Source: Micromonospora sp. MA102 (GTDB lineage Bacteria > Actinomycetota > Actinomycetes > Mycobacteriales > Micromonosporaceae). From it: a stretch of 64,000 nt of DNA. A program made the position numbers and the translations under genes. The notes beneath the pieces are model-generated. The model saw nothing but the letters and a program-made list of their open reading frames with translations. It was not told the DNA's origin and did no database searches. The stretch spans positions 176,374 through 240,373 of the forward strand of contig NZ_JAMWEG010000010.1 of NCBI RefSeq assembly GCF_025460765.1, written 5' to 3'. Shown in pieces: positions 44,230-52,104 of this stretch. Numbering within the stretch: position 1 is the first letter of the stretch; each line of letters starts with the position of its first letter.

Positions 44230-45920
44230 GAGGAAACGGTCTCCTTTCCGTCGCCCCGCTCGCCGGGACGGTGGTCCTCCCGCGGGCCGTCGCCCGTGCC
44301 GGGCCCGCGGCGCCGGCCGAGCCGGCGGGTCACGGCCGCGATCAGCGGCCGGACGTCGCGGGCGTCGGTCGCCCAGGCGACGGCGAGGAACAACACGCCG
44401 ACCACGACCCCGGACAGCATGCCCTGAACGAGGGCCTCCCCTGTCGTCGGGGTGCCGCCGGCCAGCCCGGCGAGTCCCCGGGCGGTGGCCGCGCCGCCGA
44501 GCCCCGCGACGGCCGCGGCGAGCAGGCCGGCGGCGCCGGCCCGCCCGACGCCGGCCAGAGCGGCCGGGCCGGCGGAGCGGAGCACGGCGACGATCAGCAG
44601 CCCGCCGAGCAGGAGCATGCCGGCGGAGGTCGCCAGGGCCACGGCGAGCACGCGGTCCGCGAGGGGCAGCAGGTGCCCGAGCAGCACGGCCAGCACCGGC
44701 ACGCTGAGCCAGCCGAGAGCGGTGGCGACGGTGGCCGCCCGGGTCTCCCCCCGCGCGTAGAGGGCGCGGGTGAGCACCGCGAACAGGCCATAGCCGAGCA
44801 GGCCGGGCGCGAAGCCGGCGATGCCGGCCGCGGCCGTGCCGGCGTCGGCCGGGTCGAAGAAGAAGTGCCCGACCGGGCCGGCCGTGCCGACCAGTGCGGC
44901 GGCCCCGAGCAGGCTGAACAGCACCACCCCGCGCACCGCCGGGGCGAGGGTGGCCCGGTAGGTGCGCTCGTCGCCGGTTGCCCGGGCCGCCACGAGCATC
45001 GGGTACGCGGCCACCGCGAGCGGCACGGCCAGCACCGACCAGGGCAGGAAGTAGACCGTCTGGGCGAGGTTGTAGACACCGACGTCGGCGGTCCGGCCGT
45101 AGGTGACCTGGTTGAGCGCGACGACCAGGGCGATCTGCTGGGCGGCGACGGTCACCACGCCGGCGGCGGCCAGCCCACCGACCCGGGCGCGGGTGTCGGC
45201 GGGGAACCGGAAGCCAGGCCGCGGCCGCAGCCCGAGACGGCGCAGCGGGACGAGCAGGGACAGCGAGAGCACCACCACGCCGAGCGTGGTGCCGCCGGAG
45301 AGCAGCAGCTCACCACCGGGGCCGACCTCGACGACGCCGGCCAGGCGCCCTTCCGCGGCGGTGAAGCCGAGGTAGACCACGATGACGGTGACGCTGGACA
45401 GCAGCGGGGCGATCACCGGCCAGGCGAACCGCCGGTGCGCCTGGAGGACCCCGGTGAGCACGATGCCGACGCCGTAGAGCGGCAACTGGGGGGCGAAGAC
45501 CCGCAGCATCCGGGCCCCCACCTCCTGCTGGGCGCCGTCGAGGCCGTGGCCGAGCACCCCCAGTAGCGGGTCGGCGAGCAGCGCCACCAGCACCGCGAGG
45601 GGCACCAGCAGGCTGAGCGTCCAGGTGAGCAGGGCCCCGGTGGTGGCGGCCACCGCCCGCCGGTCCCCCGCCTCGACCGCGCCGGCCAGCAGCGGTACGA
45701 CCAGGCTGGCCAGCGCCCCACCGGCGACGATCTCGAAGATGAAGTTCGGGACGTAGTTCGCCACCAGGTAGGCGCCACCGAGGTCGGTGGGGGCGAGCGT
45801 CCAGGTGAAGACGGCGGTGCGGCCGAAGCCGGCCAGCCGGCTGACCACGGTGAGGACGGCGATGAGGGCGGCCGCCCCGGCCACGCGGCCGGCGCCGGCG
45901 AGGGGTGCCGGTTTCGTCAC
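44226..45920 (-). CDS. MurJ/MviN-like lipid flippase
   Basis: A 564-residue polytopic protein of the MOP superfamily with about 14 helices. The family opening is LIAVLTVVSRLAGFGRTAVF, followed by LGGAYLVANYVPNFIFEIVAGGALASLVV. Members flip undecaprenyl-linked precursors such as lipid II. Actinobacteria usually carry another, larger MurJ near the chromosome origin, so this may be a paralog serving a different lipid-linked sugar; that is inference. Confidence 0.87.
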   Translation of the reverse strand: MTKPAPLAGAGRVAGAAALIAVLTVVSRLAGFGRTAVFTWTLAPTDLGGAYLVANYVPNFIFEIVAGGALASLVVPLLAGAVEAGDRRAVAATTGALLTWTLSLLVPLAVLVALLADPLLGVLGHGLDGAQQEVGARMLRVFAPQLPLYGVGIVLTGVLQAHRRFAWPVIAPLLSSVTVIVVYLGFTAAEGRLAGVVEVGPGGELLLSGGTTLGVVVLSLSLLVPLRRLGLRPRPGFRFPADTRARVGGLAAAGVVTVAAQQIALVVALNQVTYGRTADVGVYNLAQTVYFLPWSVLAVPLAVAAYPMLVAARATGDERTYRATLAPAVRGVVLFSLLGAAALVGTAGPVGHFFFDPADAGTAAAGIAGFAPGLLGYGLFAVLTRALYARGETRAATVATALGWLSVPVLAVLLGHLLPLADRVLAVALATSAGMLLLGGLLIVAVLRSAGPAALAGVGRAGAAGLLAAAVAGLGGAATARGLAGLAGGTPTTGEALVQGMLSGVVVGVLFLAVAWATDARDVRPLIAAVTRRLGRRRGPGTGDGPREDHRPGERGDGKETVSS

Positions 45921-45921
45921 G

Positions 45922-46785
45922 TCAGTCGGCGAGCCGACCCAGCTCGTCGAGGTGCCGCAGCCCCGGGGTCCGCTGGATCACCTGGGTGAAGCTCACCTTC
46001 TCGCTGGCGGCGGTGAGGGCGGCGAGCACGGCCAGCACGCCGGCCCGGCCCAGTGGCCCGGTGCGCGCGGCCAGACTCACCCCGAGCAGCGCGCCGAGCG
46101 CGTTGGCGCCGCTGTCGCCGACCATGACGCGTTCGTCGAGGTCATCCCGGACCAGCCCGGCTGCCGCCCCGACCGCGCCCGCCGCGATGCCCCCGAACGG
46201 GCCGCGGGCGAGGGGCGTGCCGAGCAGCATGCCGGCCTTGAGCGCCCGGCCGGGGCGCAGGTCGAGCAGGTTGACCAGGTTGGCGGTGCCGGCCACCACT
46301 CCGGCGCCGAGCAGCACGTCGACCCCGCGGCGGAGGGCGCCGGCCGCCTGCCGGCGGGGGTGCGCGGCGACCCGCGGGTCGGCGGCGAGCAGCGCCGCCG
46401 CGCCGAGCCCGGCCGCGCCCACGCCGGCGATCTTGACCAGCCCGGCGGTGACCCGCCCCTCGCGCAGCGCGGCCAGGTGCCCCGCGAACCCCTTGGCGGC
46501 CTTCTGGTCGGGGCGCGCGCCGACCACGTCGTCGTAGAGCCCGACGGAGCCCGCGCCCACCCCGGCGAGCAGCGCCGCCGCGCCCGCGGGGGCGCTGCCG
46601 GCACCGAGCGCGCCCGCGGTGGCCGCGCCGACCGCGAGGGCCGGACCGGCGGCCAGCGTGACCGTGCGGCCCCGGAAGTTGGTGCGCTCCAGCGCCGGTG
46701 CGGCCGGCGAGGTCCGCACCTCCCGCAGCACGTAGCGGGCGGCCAGCGCCCCGGCGCCGACGGCCAGCAGCCGACCCAGTCTCAC
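45922..46785 (-). CDS. MraY/WecA-like (PNPT-related) membrane protein with altered active site
   Basis: A 287-residue membrane protein resembling the C-terminal half of polyprenyl-phosphate N-acetylhexosamine-phosphate transferases. VGLYDDVVGAR matches the family's first Asp pair, and ERVMVGDSGANALGALLG the last motif. The middle motif, normally NxxNxxDGxDGL, reads GTANLVNLLDLRPGRALKAG: the second Asp-Gly pair is gone. It follows steB and precedes the MurJ-like gene by 1 base. It is either an enzyme with changed chemistry or a non-catalytic scaffold. Confidence 0.72.
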   Translation of the reverse strand: MRLGRLLAVGAGALAARYVLREVRTSPAAPALERTNFRGRTVTLAAGPALAVGAATAGALGAGSAPAGAAALLAGVGAGSVGLYDDVVGARPDQKAAKGFAGHLAALREGRVTAGLVKIAGVGAAGLGAAALLAADPRVAAHPRRQAAGALRRGVDVLLGAGVVAGTANLVNLLDLRPGRALKAGMLLGTPLARGPFGGIAAGAVGAAAGLVRDDLDERVMVGDSGANALGALLGVSLAARTGPLGRAGVLAVLAALTAASEKVSFTQVIQRTPGLRHLDELGRLAD

Positions 46786-46831
46786 GCGACCCCTCCGATC
46801 CGGATGTTGAGCGCGACGCGGTACGGACCGG

Positions 46832-47773
46832 TCACTGGGGCAGTCTAGGCAGCAGCGCGGCGGCGTTGTCGCCGACGCCGTACTGCCCGGCCTTCTTCTC
46901 GGTCAGCTGCTGCACGAGGGCCAGGCTGGTGACCAGCTGGCCCTGCACGGTGTTGGCGTTGTCGACGGTCGAGATGGTCTGGGACAGCACCGGGTCGCCC
47001 CGGACCACGGAGACCACGTTGCCGCCGGCCGAGCCCATGCCACCGACCACGATCGCGCCGGTCCGGTCGAACTGCTCGGCGATCTTCACCACCGACTCGT
47101 CCTTCTCCGCCGAGTACTTGTCGACGTACGGCTGGCCGCTGACCAGGACGACCGCCTCGGCGGCGCCGCCGATCTTGTCCTGCGGGGTGAGGTAGCCGGA
47201 GTTGGTGTACTGCTGGACCACCGCCCGGCGGTCCGCGTCCGTCACGGCCGGGCTGCCCTGCGGCCGGTCCAGCAGCACGCTGGCGAGCAGCGCGCTGGAG
47301 GTCTCCACACCGTGCCCGTTGCCCGGCAGGCCCGAGGTGGGCACGCTGTTCGGGCGGGCCGCCGTGACGGCCAGCTCCAGCAGGTTGTTGTTGCTGTCCG
47401 GGTTGATGAACTTGTCCTGGACGTCGATCCGGGCGGTGACGTTGGCCCCGGCGAGCTGGAGCATCTTCATGACGCCCTCGGTGTGGTCCCGGCCGCTCGG
47501 CAGGCTGAGCACCAGCACCCGCCGGCCGTTCAGCTTGCCGGGGAGGATGACCTGCGCCATCTCGGCGGCGAAGTCCTCCTCCATGTCCAGTTCCTTCTGG
47601 AGGCTGTTGACCGACTGGCGCATCAGCGAGTTGTCCTTGCTGAGCCCGTTGACCCGCTCCTTGAGCGAGTCGGCCACCGGACCGTTCAGAGCGGCCGTGC
47701 CGACCACCAGGCCGATGGCCAGCGCCAGGAAGACCGCGGTCAGGGACACCACGTGGTAGCGGAAGTTGATCAC
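46832..47773 (-). CDS. steB: SteB-like (MctB/Rv1698-type) membrane protein
   Basis: A 313-residue protein with one N-terminal membrane helix (VVSLTAVFLALAIGLVVGTAAL), a coiled-coil stretch (residues 35-70, VADSLKERVNGLSKDNSLM) and a secreted Rossmann-like domain containing VLVLSLPSGRDHTEGVMKM. The family is annotated as copper transporter MctB in mycobacteria and as SteB, a regulator of cell separation with SteA, in corynebacteria. GTG start. It is downstream of steA with 27 bp between them. Confidence 0.9.
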   Translation of the reverse strand: MINFRYHVVSLTAVFLALAIGLVVGTAALNGPVADSLKERVNGLSKDNSLMRQSVNSLQKELDMEEDFAAEMAQVILPGKLNGRRVLVLSLPSGRDHTEGVMKMLQLAGANVTARIDVQDKFINPDSNNNLLELAVTAARPNSVPTSGLPGNGHGVETSSALLASVLLDRPQGSPAVTDADRRAVVQQYTNSGYLTPQDKIGGAAEAVVLVSGQPYVDKYSAEKDESVVKIAEQFDRTGAIVVGGMGSAGGNVVSVVRGDPVLSQTISTVDNANTVQGQLVTSLALVQQLTEKKAGQYGVGDNAAALLPRLPQ

Positions 47774-47800
47774 GCTTGCAGCCTCTTGATCGTCGGGGAG

Positions 47801-48979
47801 CTAGAAGATCTGGCCGAGCCGGAACACGAAATTGTCCCACCACTCCGACACCACACCCAAATACGCCTTCCCGACTGTGGAGACCGCCACCGCCGAGGCC
47901 ATCGCGGCCACCGCCGAGAGGATGAGCAGCAGCAGCGAGGACCCGGAGATGCTCTGCCGGTAGAGCCGGCTCACGCCCTTGGCGTCGACCAGCTTGCCGC
48001 CCACCTTGAGACGGGTCAGGAAGGTCGAGGCCATGCCACCGCGGCCCTTGTCGAGGAACTCCACCAGGGTGGCGTGGGTGCCGACGGCCACCAGCAGCGA
48101 GGCGCCCTTCTCGTCGGCCAGCAGCATGGCCAGGTCCTCGCTGGTGGCCGCGGCCGGGAAGGTGATCGCCGGCACACCGAGGCCCTCGACCCGGGCCAGG
48201 CCCGGCGCCCGGCCGTCCGGGTAGGCGTGCACGATCACCTCGGCGCCGCAGCGCAGCACGTCGTCGGTGACCGAGTCCATGTCGCCGATGATCATGTCGG
48301 GGGTGTAGCCGGCCTCGACCAGCGCGTCGGCACCGCCGTCCACGCCGATGAGCACCGGCTTGAACTCCCGGATGTAGGGGCGCAGCACGTCGAGGTCGGC
48401 CTTGTAGTCGTAGCCCCGGACCACGATGAGGCAGTGCCGGCCCTGGATCTGGGTCTGGATCTCCGGCACGCCGACGCCGTCGAGGAGCAGGTCGCGCTCC
48501 TGCCGGAGGTAGTCCATGGTGTTGGCGGCGAACGCCTCCAACTGCACCGACAGCCCCTCGCGGGCGTCGGCCATCGACTTGGCCACGGTCTCGGCGTCCT
48601 GCAGGGCTCCGTGCGCGACGGGCTCCTCGCCGACGAAGACCGTGTTGCCCTCGATGCGCACCACGTCGCCCTCGCGGATCTGCTCGAAGACGCTCTCGCC
48701 GAGGTCGTCCAGGAGCGGGATGCCGGCCGAGATCAGCACCTCGGGGCCGAGGTTCGGGTAGCGCCCGGACACCGACGGCTTGGCGTTGAGCACGGCGGCG
48801 ACACCGACGGCCACCAGCGAGTCGGCCGCCACCCGGTCCAGGTCGACGTGGTCGATGACCGCGATGTCGCCCGGGCGGAGCCGGCCGACCAGCCGTTTCG
48901 TCCGGCGGTCGAGGCGCGCGGTACCGAGGATCGAGCCCGGTTCCGCGTTCCGGGTCCGGCGCAACGTGGGTAGACGCAT
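47801..48979 (-). CDS. steA: SteA-like cytokinetic protein
   Basis: A 392-residue protein: a cytoplasmic N-terminal domain related to thiamin-pyrophosphokinase folds (PVLIGVDGGADALVEAGYTP, MIIGDMDSVTDDVL) and a single C-terminal membrane helix (LLLLILSAVAAMASAVAVS). In corynebacteria SteA works with SteB to control septal peptidoglycan splitting. The ATG at 48979 (MRLPTLRRTRN) has AGGATGG upstream; a start three codons earlier is possible. Confidence 0.92.
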   Translation of the reverse strand: MRLPTLRRTRNAEPGSILGTARLDRRTKRLVGRLRPGDIAVIDHVDLDRVAADSLVAVGVAAVLNAKPSVSGRYPNLGPEVLISAGIPLLDDLGESVFEQIREGDVVRIEGNTVFVGEEPVAHGALQDAETVAKSMADAREGLSVQLEAFAANTMDYLRQERDLLLDGVGVPEIQTQIQGRHCLIVVRGYDYKADLDVLRPYIREFKPVLIGVDGGADALVEAGYTPDMIIGDMDSVTDDVLRCGAEVIVHAYPDGRAPGLARVEGLGVPAITFPAAATSEDLAMLLADEKGASLLVAVGTHATLVEFLDKGRGGMASTFLTRLKVGGKLVDAKGVSRLYRQSISGSSLLLLILSAVAAMASAVAVSTVGKAYLGVVSEWWDNFVFRLGQIF

Positions 48980-49097
48980 CGTGACCATCCTGGCATGTGA
49001 GGCAGGTTTTGCTGTCGCGACATGCCTGAGCAGGGCCGCCTACCCAGGGAAGCACACCGGAGCGCACGCCGGTGTGCTTGCGCTCACAATCTCGGGA

Positions 49098-50855
49098 TCA
49101 GGGGCGCCTTTCCTTGGCCGCCACCGCCAGGAGCTCCTCGGCATGCGCGATACCCAGATCCGAGTCCGGCAAACCGGCGAGCATCCGGGCCAGCTCGCGG
49201 GCCCGCTCGGTGTCCTCCACCACCCGCACACCGCTCGTGGTGACCGCTCCCCCGGTGTCCTTCGCCACCACCAGGTGCCGGTCGGCGAACGCCGCGACCT
49301 GCGGCAGGTGGGTGACCACGAGCACCTGGTGGCTGCGGGCCAGCCGGGCCAGCCGGCGGCCGATCTCCACCGCGGCCTGCCCGCCGACGCCCGCGTCGAC
49401 CTCGTCGAAGACCAGGGTGGGCGGGCCGCCGGAGCCGGCGAACACCACCTCGATCGCGAGCATCACCCGGGACAGCTCGCCGCCGGAGGCGCCCCGCTGC
49501 AACGGCAGCGCCGGGGCACCCGGGTGGGCGAGCAGCCGCAGCTCCACATCGTCGGCGCCGTCCGGGCCCACGCCGGCCTCGACCCCGTTGACCGGCAGGC
49601 CCGGCTCGGCCCGCCCGGCCGGCCGGGGCAGCACCGCCACCTCGATCCGGGCGTGCGGCATGGCCAGACCGGCCAGCTCGACGGTGACCTGCTCGGCGAA
49701 GCGGACCGCGGCCTCCTGCCGGGAAGTGGAGACCCGGCCGGCCAGGTCGGCCACCTCACCGGCGAGCCGGGCCGCCTCCCGGTCCAGCTCGTCCAGCAGG
49801 TCGTCGGAGGTGTCCAGGTCGGACAGTCGGGTGCGGGCCCGCTCGGCCCAGGCGATCACGCCGTCGACGTCGTCGGCGTACTTCCGGGTGAGGCCGCGCA
49901 GCGCGGCCCGGCGCTCGTAGACGGTCTGCAGGCGGGCCGGGTCGGCGTCCAGCGCGGCCAGGTAGGTCGACAGCTCGGCGGAGACGTCGGTGACCAGGGT
50001 GGCCGCCTCCTCCAGCCGGGCGGCCAGCTCGCCCAGGGCGGGGTCGGTGCCGGCCTGCGCCTCCAGGGTGCGCCGGGCGGTGCCGAGCAGCGCGGTGGCG
50101 TCGGGGGTGTCGTCGGCCGCCTCCACGCCGCCGGCCACGCACTGCTGGGCCAGCTGGGCCGCGGTGCGCAGCCCCTCGGCGTGCTCCAGGCGCTGCGCCT
50201 CCGCCTTCAGCTCGTCGTCCTCGCCCGGCTGCGGGTCGACCCGGGTGATCTCGTCGAGGCCGAGGCGGAGCAGGTCGGCCTCCTGGTTGCGCTCGCGCGC
50301 GTTGCGCCGCCGGTCGGCCAGGTCGTCGACCACCGCCCGCCACCGGGTGTGCGTCTCGCGCAGCGCGTCGAGCAGCTTCTCGTGCTCCGGGCCGGCGAAC
50401 CGGTCGAGCGCGGCCCGCTGCTCGGCGGGACGCAGCAGGCGCAGCTGGTCGGACTGGCCGTGCACCGCCACCACCTGCTCGCCGACCTCGCCCAGCATCG
50501 ACACCGGCATGCCGCGGCCGCCCAGGTGCGCGCGGGACCGGCCCTCGACGGTGACCGTGCGGCTCAGCAGCAGCGAGCCGTCCTCGTCGGGGTCGCCACC
50601 CGCGTCGGTGATCCGGGCGTGCACCGTCTCGGCCACCCGGCCGTCCAGGCGCAGCCGGCCCTCCACCACGGCGCGGCCCGGTTGGGCCCGGACCCGGCCG
50701 GCGTCGGCCCGGCCGCCGAAGAGCAGGCCCAGGCCGGTCACCACCATGGTCTTGCCCGCACCGGTCTCGCCGGTGATGACGTTCATCCCGCCGGTCAGCG
50801 GCAGCGTGGTGTCCTCGATGACGCCCAGTCCGGTGATGCGCAGCTCTTCCAGCAC
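49098..50855 (-). CDS. recN: DNA repair ATPase RecN
   Basis: A 585-residue SMC-like protein of double-strand-break repair. Walker A is NVITGETGAGKTMVVTGLG, the ABC signature is GASGGELSRVMLAIE and Walker B is TLVFDEVDAGVGGQAAVE, separated by a long coiled coil (about 150-360, with VTDVSAELSTYLAALDADPA). Length is normal. It is upstream of steA and divergent from the TrmB/LuxR regulator. Confidence 0.96.
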   Translation of the reverse strand: MLEELRITGLGVIEDTTLPLTGGMNVITGETGAGKTMVVTGLGLLFGGRADAGRVRAQPGRAVVEGRLRLDGRVAETVHARITDAGGDPDEDGSLLLSRTVTVEGRSRAHLGGRGMPVSMLGEVGEQVVAVHGQSDQLRLLRPAEQRAALDRFAGPEHEKLLDALRETHTRWRAVVDDLADRRRNARERNQEADLLRLGLDEITRVDPQPGEDDELKAEAQRLEHAEGLRTAAQLAQQCVAGGVEAADDTPDATALLGTARRTLEAQAGTDPALGELAARLEEAATLVTDVSAELSTYLAALDADPARLQTVYERRAALRGLTRKYADDVDGVIAWAERARTRLSDLDTSDDLLDELDREAARLAGEVADLAGRVSTSRQEAAVRFAEQVTVELAGLAMPHARIEVAVLPRPAGRAEPGLPVNGVEAGVGPDGADDVELRLLAHPGAPALPLQRGASGGELSRVMLAIEVVFAGSGGPPTLVFDEVDAGVGGQAAVEIGRRLARLARSHQVLVVTHLPQVAAFADRHLVVAKDTGGAVTTSGVRVVEDTERARELARMLAGLPDSDLGIAHAEELLAVAAKERRP

Positions 50856-50934
50856 AGCACCCGACAGTAGACGCGTCCTCCGACACTTGACCAGCCGGCG
50901 CGGTGCCGCTGGCGGGGTCGTACAGTTCTGCCCC

Positions 50935-51921
50935 GTGCTCGACGTGATCGGCCTGACCCCCGACGAGGAGCGGCTCTACCGCTGCCTCGTGCAGCTCACG
51001 ACCGCGCGTGTCGACGAGTTGGCCGGGCGGCTGGGCCGGCCGCCCGGGGAGATCCTCGCCCAGCTCGACGCCCTGCGCGGCAAGGGGTTGGTGCCGCCGG
51101 CCGGGCCGGAGCCCGACGCGCCGCTGCGGCCGCTGGCCCCCGACGTCCCGCTCGGTGAGGCGCTGCTGCGCCGACAGGCGGCGCTGGAGACGGCGCGCGC
51201 CGCGGTCACCCAGCTCACCGAGGAGTACCGGGCCGGGATGCGGCGGCACAACGCCGACCACCTGGTCGAGGTGATCACCGGGGCGCGGGCGCTCCGCGAG
51301 CGCCTGCGCGACCTGCAGAACGGCGCCCGGGACGAGGTGCTCTGGTTCTGCCGCGCCAATCCGCTGGCCATGCCGGGCCAGGAGAACGTCGAGGAGTTCG
51401 ACGCGCTGGCCCGCGGGGTCCGCTACCGGGCCATCTACGAACGCGAGATGCTCCTCGAACCGGGCGCCCTGGCCGACGTCGAGCAGGGCGTACGCGCCGG
51501 CGAGCAGGCGCGGGTCCTCGACCGGCTGCCCGTCCGGCTGGCGGTCGTCGACGGCCGGACGGCGGTCTGCCCGCTGGTCCCGGAACGGGGCGGCGGGGAA
51601 CCGACCGCCGCGGTGATCGGCCGCAGCCAACTGCTCGACGCCCTGGTCGCCCTCTTCGAGAGCCACTGGCTGATGGCGACGCCGGTGAGCTCGTCGGCCG
51701 CGCCGGTCGAGGACCGGGCGGGCGGGGGGTACCGCCCGGACGCCGACGAGGTCCGGCTGCTGTCGCTCTTCGTGGCCGGGGTGCCGGACAAGTCCATCGC
51801 CTCCCAGCTCGGCGTGAGCCGCCGTACGGTGCAGCGGCGTCTCGCCGATCTGATGACCGTGGCCGGGGTCGACACCCGGCCGGGTCTGGCCTACCAGGCC
51901 GCTCGTCGCGGCTGGCTCTGA
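50935..51921 (+). CDS. TrmB-like regulator with C-terminal LuxR-type helix-turn-helix
   Basis: A 328-residue regulator. The N-terminus (GLTPDEERLYRCLVQLTTARV, ELAGRLGRPPGEILAQLD) is a TrmB-like winged helix. The middle (VLWFCRANPLAMPGQ, GVRYRAIYEREMLLE) is a ligand-binding phospholipase-D-like region. The C-terminus is a LuxR-type helix-turn-helix (FVAGVPDKSIASQLGVSRRT). GTG at 50935 diverges from recN. It faces the S8 protease convergently, a pairing frequent in actinomycetes; control of the protease is inferred. Confidence 0.86.
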   Translation: MLDVIGLTPDEERLYRCLVQLTTARVDELAGRLGRPPGEILAQLDALRGKGLVPPAGPEPDAPLRPLAPDVPLGEALLRRQAALETARAAVTQLTEEYRAGMRRHNADHLVEVITGARALRERLRDLQNGARDEVLWFCRANPLAMPGQENVEEFDALARGVRYRAIYEREMLLEPGALADVEQGVRAGEQARVLDRLPVRLAVVDGRTAVCPLVPERGGGEPTAAVIGRSQLLDALVALFESHWLMATPVSSSAAPVEDRAGGGYRPDADEVRLLSLFVAGVPDKSIASQLGVSRRTVQRRLADLMTVAGVDTRPGLAYQAARRGWL

Positions 51922-52059
51922 CCCGTCCGACACCCCGCCACCGGCCGCGCCGCCGTCGGCCCCGCCTCCCGAGTACGGTGCCGGCGGCAGCGAACGGCCG
52001 TGGCGCCGTCCGTGGCGCCCACCGCCGGAAAGGGGCGGGCACCACGGACGGACGGGGGT

Positions 52060-52101
52060 GACGTCCACGCGGGTGAGGGGGGTCCGTCCCGCGTGGACGT
52101 C
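52060..52101. terminator. Terminator between regulator and S8 protease
   Basis: GACGTCCACGCGGG (52060-52073) pairs perfectly with CCCGCGTGGACGTC (52088-52101), 14 bp with a 14-base loop, 3 bases beyond the protease stop. Confidence 0.82.
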
Positions 52102-52104
52102 CGC

